A stretch of 64,000 nucleotides of DNA from Gammaproteobacteria bacterium 42_54_T18 (GTDB taxonomy: Bacteria; Pseudomonadota; Gammaproteobacteria; Pseudomonadales; Ketobacteraceae). A model generated the notes under the pieces. That model was not told where the DNA came from. It saw nothing but the letters and a program-made list of their open reading frames with translations, and did not search any database. Every line of letters starts with the position of its first letter. Position 1 is the stretch's first letter. Below are positions 16,512 through 27,332 of the stretch, one piece after another. The position numbers and the translations under genes were made by a program. The stretch spans positions 1-64,000 of the forward strand of contig MAAL01000186.1 of assembly GCA_002163245.1 (NCBI GenBank), read 5' to 3'.

Positions 16512-17738
16512 TTAGTTTTCTTCTTTGTCCAGATTGAAACTAGAATGCAACGCACGAACAGCCAACTCTAGGTATTTTTCTTCAATTACTACCGATATTT
16601 TTATTTCTGAAGTCGATATCATCTGAATATTGATAGACTCATCAGCAAGAGTTTTGAACATTTGCCCCGCAACACCCGCATGAGAGCGCATCCCAACACC
16701 TACTATAGAGATCTTAGCAATACCATCATCACCAACTACCTCTTTAGCACCAACTTCAGCAGCAACAATTTTTAAGACTTCTTGCGTCTTGATAAATTCA
16801 TTCCGATGTACCGTAAAGGTAAAATCTGTTGAGTTATCTTCACTGATATTTTGAACAATCATGTCCACTTCAATATTGGCCTCACCAACCGGCCCAAGAA
16901 TTTTATACGCCGCACCAGGGATATCAGGCACCCCTCTTACCGTGATCTTAGCTTCATCTCTATTAAACGCTATTCCAGAAATTACCGGCTTTTCCATATC
17001 AACCTCGTCATCGACAGATATAAGGGTTCCAGGCCCCTCACCAAAACTCGAAAGCACACGCAACGGCACATTGTATTTACCTGCGAATTCTACCGATCGA
17101 ATTTGTAAAATTTTTGACCCTAAACTGGCCATTTCTAACATTTCTTCAAATGTAATACGTTCTAAGCGCTGCGCGCCATCCACAACCCGAGGATCCGTTG
17201 TATAAACCCCATCAACATCAGTGTAGATCTGGCACTCATCTGCACCTAATGCCGCAGCCAATGCAACACCTGTGGTGTCCGACCCACCTCGCCCTAGAGT
17301 TGTTATATCGCCATTTTCATTAACACCCTGAAAACCAGCAACAACCACAACACGCCCTTTGGAAAGGTCTTCACGCATTTTTTTGTCATCAATCTCTTGA
17401 ATACGTGCTTTGCCGTGAGAATCGTCCGTTAAGATACGTACCTGACCACCAGTATAAGAACGCGCATCATAGCCATCCTTTTCCAAGGTCATACACAATA
17501 ATGCAATGGTGACCTGCTCTCCAGTGGTAACCAGTACATCCATTTCTCTTGCTGACGGGTTCTCTGTTACTTCATTTGCCAAACCAATCAATCGATTAGT
17601 CTCTCCGCTCATAGCGGAAACAACCACAACAACATCATGTCCTTCGTCACGAAAGCGCTCTATGCGATTCGCCACATTCTGTATTCTTTCTACGGTTCCG
17701 ACGGAAGTACCGCCGTATTTTTGAACGATAAGAGCCAT
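16512..17738 (-). CDS. lysC: aspartate kinase (aspartokinase)
   Basis: 408 residues from ATG 17738, behind AGGAAAGAAAATAAC; an upstream in-frame extension is not family-like. The N-terminal amino-acid-kinase domain starts ALIVQKYGGTSVGTVERI and includes FQGVNENGDITTLGRGGSDTTGVALAAALGA. The C-terminus has two ACT domains (about 265-400), the sites of feedback inhibition by lysine/threonine. It phosphorylates aspartate at the entry to lysine, threonine, methionine and diaminopimelate synthesis. It lies 38 bp after alaS on the same strand, so the two are probably co-transcribed; the gap is too short for a lysine riboswitch. Confidence 0.96.
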   Translation of the reverse strand: MALIVQKYGGTSVGTVERIQNVANRIERFRDEGHDVVVVVSAMSGETNRLIGLANEVTENPSAREMDVLVTTGEQVTIALLCMTLEKDGYDARSYTGGQVRILTDDSHGKARIQEIDDKKMREDLSKGRVVVVAGFQGVNENGDITTLGRGGSDTTGVALAAALGADECQIYTDVDGVYTTDPRVVDGAQRLERITFEEMLEMASLGSKILQIRSVEFAGKYNVPLRVLSSFGEGPGTLISVDDEVDMEKPVISGIAFNRDEAKITVRGVPDIPGAAYKILGPVGEANIEVDMIVQNISEDNSTDFTFTVHRNEFIKTQEVLKIVAAEVGAKEVVGDDGIAKISIVGVGMRSHAGVAGQMFKTLADESINIQMISTSEIKISVVIEEKYLELAVRALHSSFNLDKEEN

Positions 17739-17776
17739 GTTATTTTCTTTCCTTATTTTATCGTCTAAAAAGCCAG

Positions 17777-20380
17777 CTACGCCAGCTTTTCCTGCACCCA
17801 TGCTTCTACGGACGCAATGGCCGCAGACAAATTCTCAGGCTGGCTACCGCCGGCCATTGCCATATCAGGTCGACCGCCACCTTTACCACCCACCTGGGAG
17901 GCAACAAAGTTTACCAAATCTCCGGCTTTTACCGTTTTAACAAGGTCTTTGCTAACACCTGCAGCCAAGCTCACTTTAGGGCCATCAGCTATACCCAGCA
18001 CAACAACGCACTGGCCAAGCTTATCTTTAAGCTTATCCATCATCTCACGCAACGCTTTCCCATCGACACCTTCTACAACCGTCGCAAGAACTTTTGTATC
18101 GCCGATAGCTATCGCCTGCCCTGCCAAATCATCACCTGCACTGCTTGCCAATTTAGCTTTCTGTCTCTCTAATTCTTTCTCTAACTGACGCACTTTTTCC
18201 AACGCCTGCTTCACTTTCCCAGCAACATCATCTCGGCTAGACTTTAACTGACCTTCAATATCAGACAATGCGGCATCCGCACTCGAAACCCAAGCCAAAG
18301 CGCCCTTGCCTGTCACCGCCTCTAGACGACGAACCCCTGCAGCCACAGCCCCTTCAGAGACGATTTTAAATAAACCAATATCTCCAGTCCTACGCGCGTG
18401 TGTTCCACCACAAAGTTCAACAGAAAAATCATCCTGTCCCATATTTAATACACGAACATCATCACCATACTTCTCACCAAACAACGCCATAGCGCCTGAA
18501 GCTTTTGCTTCATCAATGCTCATGATTTGAGTACTTACCTCGGTGTTGGCTAACACTTCAACGTTCACCAGGCGTTCGATGTTGACAATTTCTTCTTTCG
18601 TAATCGCTTCAAAGTGGGAAAAGTCAAAACGCAAATGATCTGCGGTTACCTGCGACCCTTTCTGTGCAACATGATCACCCAACACTTCACGTAATGCAGA
18701 GTGCATTAGATGCGTGGCGGAATGATTTAAACGGATAGCCTGTCGTGCGGCCTCGTCAATAATAGCAGTAACTGATTCACCTACCTTTAGTGTGCCATTC
18801 TCGAGCTCACCGGCATGTAAATGGGCATCACTTTCCTTTGTAGTTGCTTCAACAACAAATACACCGTCGGCAGACTCAAACTGCCCTTGATCACCAATTT
18901 GACCGCCAGACTCCGCATAAAAAGGGCTGCAATCCAATACAACAACTGCTTCTTGGCCTTCAGCAAGGCTACTAACGGACTGGCCATCAACATATATAGC
19001 TTTTACCGTAGCACTGGTTACCTCATTTTCGTAACCAGTAAATTCAGTACTTTCTGTGACGCCGAGGCCGCCATGGTAATCATTGTCAAACCGCCCGCCT
19101 TTTTGAGAACGCTTTTTCTGCTCAGCCATCTCACGATCAAAGCCTTTTTGATCAATTGTTAGCTCCCGCTCACGGGCTATATCCGCCGTTAAATCTGCTG
19201 GAAAGCCGTAGGTATCGTAAAGCTTAAAGACAACGTCACCGGGAATAATACTACCCTGCAAGCCTTCCAAATCTTGCTCTAAAATTTTTAAACCTTGATC
19301 CAATGTTTTGGCAAACTGCTCTTCTTCACGCAACAAGGCTTTTTCAATTTGCTCCTGCTTGTCCAGTAGCTCTGGATAAGCCTCTCCCATCTCGGCGGCT
19401 AATGCATCCACCAACGTATTGAAAAATGGCCCCTTCGCACCCAGCTTATTGCCATGTCGTATGGCACGACGAATAATTCGACGTAACACATATCCACGCC
19501 CTTCATTCGACGGCATTACATCATCAGTAATCATAAAGGCACAGGATCGAATATGATCTGCAACGACTCGCAGCGATTTGGATTCCATATCTGTCGCATT
19601 CGTCGCTTTAGCTACCGCATCAATAAGATTAACAAAAAGATCTATCTCATAGTTGCTATGCACTTTCTGCATAATCGCGGCAACTCGCTCAAGCCCCATG
19701 CCAGTATCAACTGAAGGTTTTGGTAAAGAATTTAGAGAACCGTCAGGCTGACGGTCAAACTGCATAAAGACCAAATTCCAAATTTCAATATAGCGATCAC
19801 CATCTTCTTCAGGGCTACCTGGAGGTCCACCCCATACATCTGCACCATGATCGTAGAAAATTTCAGTACAAGGACCACAAGGGCCAGTATCACCCATTTG
19901 CCAGAAGTTATCTTTGTCGCCTAAGCGAGAAAATCGATTAGGGTCAACCCCCATTTCTTCCAACCAAATCGCTTCAGCCTCTTTATCATCTTGATAAACG
20001 GTAACCCACAGCTTTTCTTTTGGTAGACCTAACACTTCCGTTAGAAAGTTCCAGCCAAATTTTATCGCATCACGCTTAAAATAGTCGCCAAAACTGAAGT
20101 TACCTAACATCTCAAAAAAGGTATGGTGACGCGCTGTATACCCTACATTATCCAAGTCATTGTGCTTACCGCCAGCTCGAACACAACGTTGACTGCTGGT
20201 TGCTCGATTATATGAACGCTTATCACGCCCCAGAAACACATCTTTAAATTGCACCATCCCTGCATTAGTAAACAACAACGTAGGATCATTGCCAGGCACC
20301 AAGGGGCTACTTTCAACAACTTCATGGCCATTGGCGCTAAAGTAGTCGAGAAATGCTTGGCGTATTTCTGAAGTTTTCAT
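17777..20380 (-). CDS. alaS: alanyl-tRNA synthetase
   Basis: 867 residues from ATG 20380 ([14 protein letters not shown]). It is a class II synthetase: [20 protein letters not shown] and [18 protein letters not shown] in the catalytic core. The editing domain has [11 protein letters not shown] and the zinc site [12 protein letters not shown] coiled coil around 730-760 precedes the glycine-rich C-Ala domain ([15 protein letters not shown]). It charges tRNA-Ala and deacylates mischarged Ser/Gly-tRNA-Ala. It follows recX by 85 bp, in the recX-alaS-lysC order. Confidence 0.97.
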   Translation of the reverse strand: MKTSEIRQAFLDYFSANGHEVVESSPLVPGNDPTLLFTNAGMVQFKDVFLGRDKRSYNRATSSQRCVRAGGKHNDLDNVGYTARHHTFFEMLGNFSFGDYFKRDAIKFGWNFLTEVLGLPKEKLWVTVYQDDKEAEAIWLEEMGVDPNRFSRLGDKDNFWQMGDTGPCGPCTEIFYDHGADVWGGPPGSPEEDGDRYIEIWNLVFMQFDRQPDGSLNSLPKPSVDTGMGLERVAAIMQKVHSNYEIDLFVNLIDAVAKATNATDMESKSLRVVADHIRSCAFMITDDVMPSNEGRGYVLRRIIRRAIRHGNKLGAKGPFFNTLVDALAAEMGEAYPELLDKQEQIEKALLREEEQFAKTLDQGLKILEQDLEGLQGSIIPGDVVFKLYDTYGFPADLTADIARERELTIDQKGFDREMAEQKKRSQKGGRFDNDYHGGLGVTESTEFTGYENEVTSATVKAIYVDGQSVSSLAEGQEAVVVLDCSPFYAESGGQIGDQGQFESADGVFVVEATTKESDAHLHAGELENGTLKVGESVTAIIDEAARQAIRLNHSATHLMHSALREVLGDHVAQKGSQVTADHLRFDFSHFEAITKEEIVNIERLVNVEVLANTEVSTQIMSIDEAKASGAMALFGEKYGDDVRVLNMGQDDFSVELCGGTHARRTGDIGLFKIVSEGAVAAGVRRLEAVTGKGALAWVSSADAALSDIEGQLKSSRDDVAGKVKQALEKVRQLEKELERQKAKLASSAGDDLAGQAIAIGDTKVLATVVEGVDGKALREMMDKLKDKLGQCVVVLGIADGPKVSLAAGVSKDLVKTVKAGDLVNFVASQVGGKGGGRPDMAMAGGSQPENLSAAIASVEAWVQEKLA

Positions 20381-20465
20381 AAATCGTCCCAAATTTGGAG
20401 GTTCACCGTCAAAATCGGGCAAGTCTATCACTAATTGGCACAAAAACTAAGCGCTAGCCCCCATG

Positions 20466-20990
20466 CTAACCGAGATTGTCATCATAACTATTATCAACAG
20501 CCTCCATAGCATGCTGAATATGATCAAAGCCGTAACCTTTATACTGTAAAAATCGCTGCTGCTTTGCTTTCAATTTCATGTCACCAACTGCATTCAAGCC
20601 AAACTTTTTCTCACGCATTGCAACCGCGTTGGCAAACCAATCAATATCGGCTTCCTCCATGGCCAGCTCAGCAATCTCTCCAGGCACCTTCTTCTGTTTC
20701 AACTCTTGACGAATACGCATAGGCCCACACCCCTGGTTTGCTCTTCCACGCACCGTCATCCCAGCAAACCGCTCATCCGACACATAATCCCGTCGAAGTA
20801 ATTCTTCCACGACCTTTAGCGCAACTTCATGTCGCTGCCCATCCAGCTCCGCACCTGGGCGCCTGGTAACTGTCAGCTTATCGACTAATTCAGCCACGCC
20901 ATGCTCGCGCCGGCTCAACAACTGTATCGCTTTATTTTTCAGTTTTCGAAAAAGATCATCCACACAACTATTCCTACCGATTTCTATCAT
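20466..20990 (-). CDS. recX: RecA regulator RecX
   Basis: 174 residues, with the helical RecX repeats: KAIQLLSRREHGVAELVDKL, RDYVSDERFAGMTVRGRANQGCGPMRIRQELKQK and QRFLQYKGYGFDHIQHAM. RecX binds RecA filaments and limits their extension. In pseudomonads it is next to recA; here recA lies about 17 kb away, separated by accessory genes and transcribed in the same direction, so joint expression is lost. Confidence 0.93.
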   Translation of the reverse strand: MIEIGRNSCVDDLFRKLKNKAIQLLSRREHGVAELVDKLTVTRRPGAELDGQRHEVALKVVEELLRRDYVSDERFAGMTVRGRANQGCGPMRIRQELKQKKVPGEIAELAMEEADIDWFANAVAMREKKFGLNAVGDMKLKAKQQRFLQYKGYGFDHIQHAMEAVDNSYDDNLG

Positions 20991-21001
20991 TCACTGACAG
21001 T

Positions 21002-21039
21002 AAAAAACAAAAAAGCCGACACACATTAATGTATCGGCT
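21002..21039 (-). terminator. terminator after the phasin-ACBP gene
   Basis: AGCCGA pairs with TCGGCT around an A/T-rich loop; the minus strand then has T-runs at 21013-21002. It separates the phasin fusion from recX. Confidence 0.75.
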
Positions 21040-21082
21040 AACAAGTGTATCGACTTTTTTGTAAAAAGGCAGCTACTGCGGC

Positions 21083-21787
21083 TTATTCGGCCAACTCAGT
21101 CACTTTAGCAATATACTTCTCAATTGCTTCTACTTTGCTCATGCCTTTTAATTCACGGCGTGCGTCAAACTTGGCGCGATCCACCATTTTAGCCATGGCG
21201 GGACGTCGCCCAGTTACATCGCCGTCTTCACCCTGCTTAAACAAGGCGTATAACGAAAGCTGCGCAGCCTGATCGGGAGCGTTAGTTAACGTTTTTACAC
21301 GTTCTTTCGCATCACCAAAAGCCGTCAAGATTTCTTCTGCAACTAACTCTTCTTTTTTCTTACGCGTGGCTTTTTTAGGGGCTGCGTTTTTAGTCGCCTC
21401 CTTTTTAAGCGGCTTAGCTTTAGCTGGTATTGATTCAACCGCTTTTAGCACAACAGGTGACACTTTCTTTTCAGCGACAACTTTTGTAATAGTCACAGGC
21501 TCATTGCTTACTATAACTTCGCCTGCTTCAACCAATTCATCAAAAATACGCAAACTTTCTTCACGAGCTAATGTTACAACTCCCGCGCCAAACGCATTTA
21601 ACACAGCAACCACACTATCGTCGCTATTGCCATTTCCTTTCTCTACAATTTGCTGGTACAAACGCGCTCGCTCTTGGTCCAGCTTGCCAAACAAGCCGAT
21701 CCCTGCGAAACGAATGCGGCGCGCATTATACTTTACGCGATTGCCAAAGGATGACTCCTTAGCAACCATATTCGTTAATTTTCCCAT
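21083..21787 (-). CDS. phasin-like protein fused to an acyl-CoA-binding domain
   Basis: 234 residues from ATG 21787. The N-terminal part resembles PhaF/PhaI-type phasins: RRIRFAGIGLFGKLDQERAR and GVVTLAREESLRIFDELVEAGE are two amphipathic helices of the granule-binding type. Residues about 120-155 are a Lys/Pro/Ala-rich linker (KAKPLKKEATK, APKKATRKKKEE). The C-terminal 80 residues match the acyl-CoA-binding fold: LYALFKQGEDGDVTGRRP, then KFDARRELKGMSKVEAIEKYI, including the conserved Tyr and Lys positions. A single protein could therefore sit on polyhydroxyalkanoate granules and hold acyl-CoA. Both halves are recognised from pattern; the joint function is inferred. Confidence 0.8.
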   Translation of the reverse strand: MGKLTNMVAKESSFGNRVKYNARRIRFAGIGLFGKLDQERARLYQQIVEKGNGNSDDSVVAVLNAFGAGVVTLAREESLRIFDELVEAGEVIVSNEPVTITKVVAEKKVSPVVLKAVESIPAKAKPLKKEATKNAAPKKATRKKKEELVAEEILTAFGDAKERVKTLTNAPDQAAQLSLYALFKQGEDGDVTGRRPAMAKMVDRAKFDARRELKGMSKVEAIEKYIAKVTELAE

Positions 21788-22092
21788 GATTTTTCTCTTA
21801 GCTAAAAACACCGTTACCCGAACCAGCCAGCCCTCTACACCATGTGCAGAAGCACAACCTCATTCCCAAAAACCAAACAGCCGCAACACATTAACAAAAA
21901 GTTACGAATCTTCAGATATGGCAATCCTACAGAAGGAAGTTAGAATGAAACACCCATTTTTTCGTTTTTTATCCACTGTATGGGCCATTAAGCAAAGGGT
22001 TTTAACCCTCACTTCCACATTTGTTCTTACAACTAGCAAAAACCTTCTATAATTCAAACAATTACACATCTATCACTGCGGGTACATTTCGT

Positions 22093-24465
22093 ATGCACGC
22101 TACACTGCAAGAGCAAATACAATCACACCTAAGCAACGAATTTGCTCAGTCTCCAGAGATATCTCAGTTTCTCGACATCATTGATGCCACCTATCATGAA
22201 TTTGACAGTGATTTAGTGTTACTCGAACAGCATATGATGCGTAACGAAGAAGACTTGCATACTTTAAATACTCAACTCCAAAACGAAGCAAACAAGCACA
22301 ATCAGGCAGTAGAGCAAATCAAGGGTAGCCTAAGCCAATTAAACATTGATTCTAAGGCCTATGTTAACGACAAGGATTTACTTTCAATATCTGAATTTTT
22401 ATCGGAACAAATAAAATTAAGGCAACAATCAGAAACAGAGCTTCGCAAAGCCAAAGACGAGGCCGAGATTGCAGCGAAGAGTAAAACGGAATTTCTCGCC
22501 ACTATGAGCCATGAAATCCGCACCCCCCTCAACGGTGTTGTCGGCATGGCATCATTGCTCCACAACACCCAGCTTGATGGAGACCAGCGCCGTTACTTAG
22601 AAACCATTCAAAGTTGCTGCAATTCACTGATGAATTTGGTTAACGACATCTTAGACGTCTCCAAGTTTGATGCTGGAAAAATACAATTAGAACGCACCCC
22701 GTTTAGCCCAAGAAGCTCTATTGAACAAACGTTACAAGTAGTCGCTGAGCGAGCACAAACCAAGAATCTCCAGCTGGTTTCATACATATCTCCAGATGTA
22801 CCAGAATACCTTATCGGTGACCCTGGTCGCATTCATCAAATCCTTTTGAACTTACTTTCCAATGCTGTCAAATTCACTGGCGAAGGTGAGATTATTATCA
22901 ATGCCAGCCAAAGCGGTGCAAAACATAAAGGCACGAAACACGGTACCTCGAAACGTTTCTGGATCACTTTCACAATCAAAGACAGCGGCATCGGTATCAG
23001 CAAGTCTCAACAGAAAAAACTTTTTCAGCCCTTTATGCAAGCCGACTCAACAACCACCCGAAAATATGGTGGGACGGGGCTTGGTTTAACGCTATGCAAA
23101 CAACTAGCCTCAATGATGGGCGGCTCTATTGATGTCTACAGTAAACCCCACTGTGGAAGTGAATTTACCGTAACACTGCCACTTCGATTATCACCAACAT
23201 CAGATCAACCGCCCTGGATAACAACCCCCCTACCCGCAAAACGTATCATGCTTATTGAGGACAATAAGGCCAGTGCTAAGGCATTGCATGCTCAATTGGA
23301 GCATTGGGGGCTAAACATTTACACAGCCACCCGTTCAGACAATGCGCTAAAACTGTTACGCAAAGGGAAGTTTGACGCCCTTATCATTGATAACAATATC
23401 GATAAAAAAAATGATTTCAATTTAAAAGATGGCGTTTCTCTATTGGATAAAATTCGTAGCTACGATGGTGCGTTATCATCAATTCCAGCATTAATGTTAT
23501 TTAACCTGGTAGAAAAACCAAACACGGAAACATTTGAAAACAACCGTACATTATGCCTTTCCATTCCGCTTGAATCTCATCAGTTATATAATAAACTGTC
23601 TCAATTACTCACTAACAAAATCACATCAACTGATCATTTAGCATTCCAGGTACAAAAAGAAAGCCATTGGATTCCTCACTACGAATTACGTGTTCTCGTA
23701 GTAGAAGACGATCTTGTAAACCAAGAAATCTCCTCAATGATGTTAAAAGAATTAAACTGCCATGTGGACATTGCTAACAACGGCCTTGAGGCCGTAAACG
23801 CCATCAAACGTAACCTGTATGATGTCGTTTTTATGGACTGTCAAATGCCAGAAATGGATGGTTACGAAGCAACCCAACTTATTCGTTCTCAAGGCAACTC
23901 TACGCTGTCCATCATTGCTCTTACCGCAAACGTAATGCCTAAAGACAAAGCGCTTTGCATTGAGAGCGGGATGAATGATTATTTAACCAAGCCCATAAAA
24001 CGCAGCACATTGTCAAGCGCGCTTAAAAAATGGGCTCCTAAAAACCAACACACATCGATCTCCACTCCACCGTCTGAAAAACCCGTTGCATCATCAAAAA
24101 CACAAGGCCAATCAGTATCGGGAATTGCTTTCACGCAGGGGTTAGAAATGATGGGCGGAAAGCTTCCGCGTTATATCAAATTACTTAAACTAGCAATTGA
24201 ACAACATGACAGCAGTCCTGGCAACATTGAAAAAGCGATTGCTAATAGTAACTTTGATGAAGCCCAAAAATTGGCCCACTCCCTCAAAAGTGTCGGGGCC
24301 AACATTGGTGCAACACAACTTTCCATATTAGCCTTTAGTATTGAACATCAAATCCGTGAATCTTCCGCCGCACCATTGATCCCACTTCAAGATGTCGCTC
24401 TACTTCAGAAAGAATGGAAAACGATAAAATTCGCTATTGATCGCTACATTTTAGAACACCAATAA
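22093..24465 (+). CDS. hybrid sensor histidine kinase with two receiver domains and Hpt
   Basis: About 790 residues from ATG 22093 (a longer TTG start is possible). Order: a coiled-coil region with no obvious sensor, HisKA ([19 protein letters not shown], phospho-His), HATPase (NLLSNAVKFT, DSGIGIS, GGTGLGLTLCK), a weak first receiver (MLIEDNKASAK...LIIDNN), a full second receiver (VLVVEDDLVNQE, VVFMDCQMPEMDG, IIALTAN, TKPI), and a C-terminal Hpt (LAHSLKSVGANIG). This BarA-like architecture phosphorelays internally and then to a separate regulator. No partner gene is adjacent, and input sensing is unknown. Because BarA/GacS kinases feed RsmZ-type RNAs, it is a candidate but not a shown input to the Rsm circuit here. 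Confidence 0.9.
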   Translation: MHATLQEQIQSHLSNEFAQSPEISQFLDIIDATYHEFDSDLVLLEQHMMRNEEDLHTLNTQLQNEANKHNQAVEQIKGSLSQLNIDSKAYVNDKDLLSISEFLSEQIKLRQQSETELRKAKDEAEIAAKSKTEFLATMSHEIRTPLNGVVGMASLLHNTQLDGDQRRYLETIQSCCNSLMNLVNDILDVSKFDAGKIQLERTPFSPRSSIEQTLQVVAERAQTKNLQLVSYISPDVPEYLIGDPGRIHQILLNLLSNAVKFTGEGEIIINASQSGAKHKGTKHGTSKRFWITFTIKDSGIGISKSQQKKLFQPFMQADSTTTRKYGGTGLGLTLCKQLASMMGGSIDVYSKPHCGSEFTVTLPLRLSPTSDQPPWITTPLPAKRIMLIEDNKASAKALHAQLEHWGLNIYTATRSDNALKLLRKGKFDALIIDNNIDKKNDFNLKDGVSLLDKIRSYDGALSSIPALMLFNLVEKPNTETFENNRTLCLSIPLESHQLYNKLSQLLTNKITSTDHLAFQVQKESHWIPHYELRVLVVEDDLVNQEISSMMLKELNCHVDIANNGLEAVNAIKRNLYDVVFMDCQMPEMDGYEATQLIRSQGNSTLSIIALTANVMPKDKALCIESGMNDYLTKPIKRSTLSSALKKWAPKNQHTSISTPPSEKPVASSKTQGQSVSGIAFTQGLEMMGGKLPRYIKLLKLAIEQHDSSPGNIEKAIANSNFDEAQKLAHSLKSVGANIGATQLSILAFSIEHQIRESSAAPLIPLQDVALLQKEWKTIKFAIDRYILEHQ

Positions 24466-24491
24466 CGTCATTTATTACAACACAAACAATG

Positions 24492-24917
24492 CTATTTAAC
24501 GCTAATAACAAGAATGTCGTAACACAAAGTTCGTCCAGAATACGGATGGTTAAAATCTACCTTAGCAATGCCACCCAACACTTCAACCACCATGACCACA
24601 TTCTGCTCGCCAGATTCATCAATGGCCGTCATAACACCACCAGCCATCCTAGCTTCTTCTGGTACATCATTCACAGGAATTTCAATAATTTGATTCGGAT
24701 CAGCATACCCATAACCTTGTTCAGGGGATACCGTTACAGAAAAGCTATCTCCTGCCTTTTTACCCATTAACGCGCTTTCAATGACATCAAGCAAAATGCC
24801 ATCACCTTGAACAAACTCAACAGGTTCTAGGCCCTCATTACTATCAACCTGCACACCATCATCAAATTTTAGATTAAAATTCAACGCTACCTGGCTACCT
24901 TCCTTTATTACTGTCAT
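24492..24917 (-). CDS. FKBP-type peptidyl-prolyl isomerase, SlyD-like
   Basis: 141 residues from ATG 24917. The FKBP core is present: VALNFNLKFDDGVQVDSNEG, VEFVQGDGILLDVIESALMGKKAGD, VSPEQGYGYADP, then an insert-in-flap region and NHPYSGRTL, as in SlyD. The long metal-binding C-terminal tail of E. coli SlyD is absent. It isomerises X-Pro bonds during folding in the cytoplasm. The 3' end nearly meets the convergent kinase gene (27 bp apart). Confidence 0.9.
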   Translation of the reverse strand: MTVIKEGSQVALNFNLKFDDGVQVDSNEGLEPVEFVQGDGILLDVIESALMGKKAGDSFSVTVSPEQGYGYADPNQIIEIPVNDVPEEARMAGGVMTAIDESGEQNVVMVVEVLGGIAKVDFNHPYSGRTLCYDILVISVK

Positions 24918-25122
24918 ATTATCCTCATAACAAAAACGGGCGGCCAACAAAGCATGTTAGTCGCCCTTATCTTTCTAAAAACACCAATGAGCTTCATCTA
25001 CAATACGTAAATAAGGAGATTAAGCAGAATCGTTGAATTGTATGCTGTTTTTTAGAAGTCTCAAGTGTTTCCCGTCATAGTTCAACATATCAATTAAAGT
25101 CAATACCATGAGTAGAGGTGCT

Positions 25123-26064
25123 CTAACGCTGATAACGAGAGAATAAATCCCATATCTTTTCACTAAGGTTCACTTTGTCATTATTAATATACGTTAGATG
25201 GCCGCCTAGAAGCTGCCCCTTACCATCGATGGTACAAAACGCCACTTCGACATCATCTGCACAACTCGAACGCATTTCACAAGAAGAATTACCTTTCTCA
25301 AAATACACAACAGAGTCATCGATACAACCATTAATATCAGACCAGGCATCATAAGATTCGGGGGCAGAAAGGCCTCCATTGGGCAACCCTTGGCTACCAC
25401 CATCAAAACGCACAAGAGTATCAGTTGGTGCATGAAAAGAAATCATCGGCAAAGGCAGTTCAAGGTTACAATCTTCTGGAATCATTGGAAATTGAAAAGC
25501 CACTGTGGAGGCGGCAGCAAACGTTTGGCTTGCCTCACAAGCCACTACTTGTGCCATCGCACCTCCGTTAGATATACCCATGATATAAATACGAGAACTA
25601 TCAACATTAACGACCTGCTTTATTTCTTCAACAAGAGCCAGCAAAAACCCTACGTCATCAATATCGTCCACTTTCAACTCACTTGATGGGATACTATTCC
25701 ACGCATTCTTAATCCCCTGAGGCCATGCAACGATGACACCATTATCTTGAGCAATACGATCCATTCCAGAAACCAGCCGCTCACCAGACAACCCCAATAC
25801 AACCGGGGAACCATACCCATGTAAATCAAGGACTAACGGTATAGGAGCGCCAGTGTATACTGTTGGCACTCGCATTTGATAATAACGATTATAACCCCCT
25901 GAGACTAAACCGCATTGATGCACCCCGGCATCCAGAGGACCTACACACGGAGGTCGATCATCACCATCAGAAGCCCCACAGGAAACCAAAACCGAACCCA
26001 CCACTAAAACAAGTAAAAGCCGAATGTATGTTATAAATTGTTGAAACACTTTCGCTGAAATCAT
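25123..26064 (-). CDS. secreted lipoprotein esterase, PHB-depolymerase/feruloyl-esterase family
   Basis: 313 residues. A signal peptide ends in a lipobox (LVSC, Cys29), so it is a lipid-anchored periplasmic or surface protein. The alpha/beta-hydrolase fold shows an oxyanion segment (LVLDLHGYGSP), the nucleophile elbow GISNGGAMA, an Asp in HAPTDTLVRF and a His in GGHLTYI. This is the LpqC/PHB-depolymerase-like family, which cleaves polyesters or aryl esters such as feruloylated sugars. The divergent AraC regulator 240 bp away may control it. The substrate is not determinable. Confidence 0.82.
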   Translation of the reverse strand: MISAKVFQQFITYIRLLLVLVVGSVLVSCGASDGDDRPPCVGPLDAGVHQCGLVSGGYNRYYQMRVPTVYTGAPIPLVLDLHGYGSPVVLGLSGERLVSGMDRIAQDNGVIVAWPQGIKNAWNSIPSSELKVDDIDDVGFLLALVEEIKQVVNVDSSRIYIMGISNGGAMAQVVACEASQTFAAASTVAFQFPMIPEDCNLELPLPMISFHAPTDTLVRFDGGSQGLPNGGLSAPESYDAWSDINGCIDDSVVYFEKGNSSCEMRSSCADDVEVAFCTIDGKGQLLGGHLTYINNDKVNLSEKIWDLFSRYQR

Positions 26065-26303
26065 CTTATCTCTCCACCCATATTAAACACTACTCGTTAC
26101 ATTACTTGCGCTATCACTCTTAACTCCTACTCTAAACTCCTACTTTAGACTGAAGTTGAGTTTATTTTTCTTTTGCGGTGGCGTCAGTGCCTGCATAAGA
26201 GTACTTACAACAACAAAAAAACATAGATCACTACTGGCCAAAACAGCGTCCCAAGCTGGCCAATGTTAGTATGACTAGACACCAGACATCGCAGGAACCT
26301 GAG

Positions 26304-27332
26304 ATGACCTATAACAATAACAACATGTCACTCTCAACCGATTACGTGAAAATATTTGTGCAACTGGTTGAAGAAAAAGGCATTTTGGCCAAAGACATCC
26401 TTGCCAACACCCATATTGATCCACTTTATATCAATAAAGATCCCTATATAAGCTCACATCAACTCACTCAACTCATTGAAAATTCATCCCAATTACTCGA
26501 CGACCCTGATTGGGGGCTCCAATTTGGTGAGCGCTTACATATTGGTGCTCATGGTCTTCTTGGTCATATATCAACAAGCGCGAGCAATTCGTTTGAAAGC
26601 CTTAAGGTCCATCAACAATTCCTGCAAATCAGAAATCAATTAGTTTCTATTGACTATCAATTACAATCGCAATCAGTCGTCATTATTTTTAACATTCATT
26701 CAACTATAGGACACCAGAAACGCCCTATTATCGATGGCTGCATTAGCGGTCTTATTTCAACGCTAGCGACAAAACTACAGTTAAAATCTGTGGATACCCC
26801 CATTCAATTCACCTACCCGAAGCCCGGAAAAATCGACTTACACAAAAAACTACTGGGCAACAATATTACATTTAGTAGCGAGAAAAATAGCGTAGAACTC
26901 CCGCTACATTTATTAATTCAACCTAACGCATCAGCCAACCCCGGTGTCTTTCACTTGGTCAAACAACAAAGTGAAGCTGCCTTAGCTCAATTTTCCCAAC
27001 AAAATAGTTTGTCCTATATTATTAGTCACCATTTTCTAGAAAGCCCTGAAACATTACTTACTCAAGAGAATATGGCTAAGAAACTTAATATGACATCACG
27101 CACCTTACGTCGGCGATTGCTTCAAGAAGGGGTAAATTATCAAGAAATTCAAAACTCAGTTAGAAAGACAATTGCCATTCAATACCTCAAAAGCACCTCT
27201 TGGACGGTTCAAGAGATATCAGATCGATTAGGATATAGCGAAGAAGTTAACTTCTCTCGTGCATTCAAGCGGTGGGTTGGCGTTAGCCCTTCTCTGTTTA
27301 GGCATCAAAATGTTGAAATTGGACATCTCTAG
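26304..27332 (+). CDS. AraC-family regulator with arabinose-binding-like N-domain
   Basis: 342 residues from ATG 26304, preceded by GCAGGAACCTGAG; an ATG 33 bp earlier is weaker. The N-terminal 190 residues resemble the PF12625-type sensor domain (QLIENSSQLLDDPDWGLQFGERL, HGLLGHISTSAS). The C-terminal 100 residues have two helix-turn-helices: NMAKKLNMTSRTLRRRLLQEG and EISDRLGYSEEVNFSRAFKRWVGVSP. Its end overlaps the convergent double-HxlR gene by 35 bp. It is divergent from the esterase gene and near the carotenoid-oxygenase/thiolase genes, its likely targets. Confidence 0.9.
   Translation: MTYNNNNMSLSTDYVKIFVQLVEEKGILAKDILANTHIDPLYINKDPYISSHQLTQLIENSSQLLDDPDWGLQFGERLHIGAHGLLGHISTSASNSFESLKVHQQFLQIRNQLVSIDYQLQSQSVVIIFNIHSTIGHQKRPIIDGCISGLISTLATKLQLKSVDTPIQFTYPKPGKIDLHKKLLGNNITFSSEKNSVELPLHLLIQPNASANPGVFHLVKQQSEAALAQFSQQNSLSYIISHHFLESPETLLTQENMAKKLNMTSRTLRRRLLQEGVNYQEIQNSVRKTIAIQYLKSTSWTVQEISDRLGYSEEVNFSRAFKRWVGVSPSLFRHQNVEIGHL

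Noticed and set aside
17739-17776. Lysine riboswitch upstream of lysC
   Set aside because: Only 38 bp separate alaS and lysC, too short for this riboswitch.
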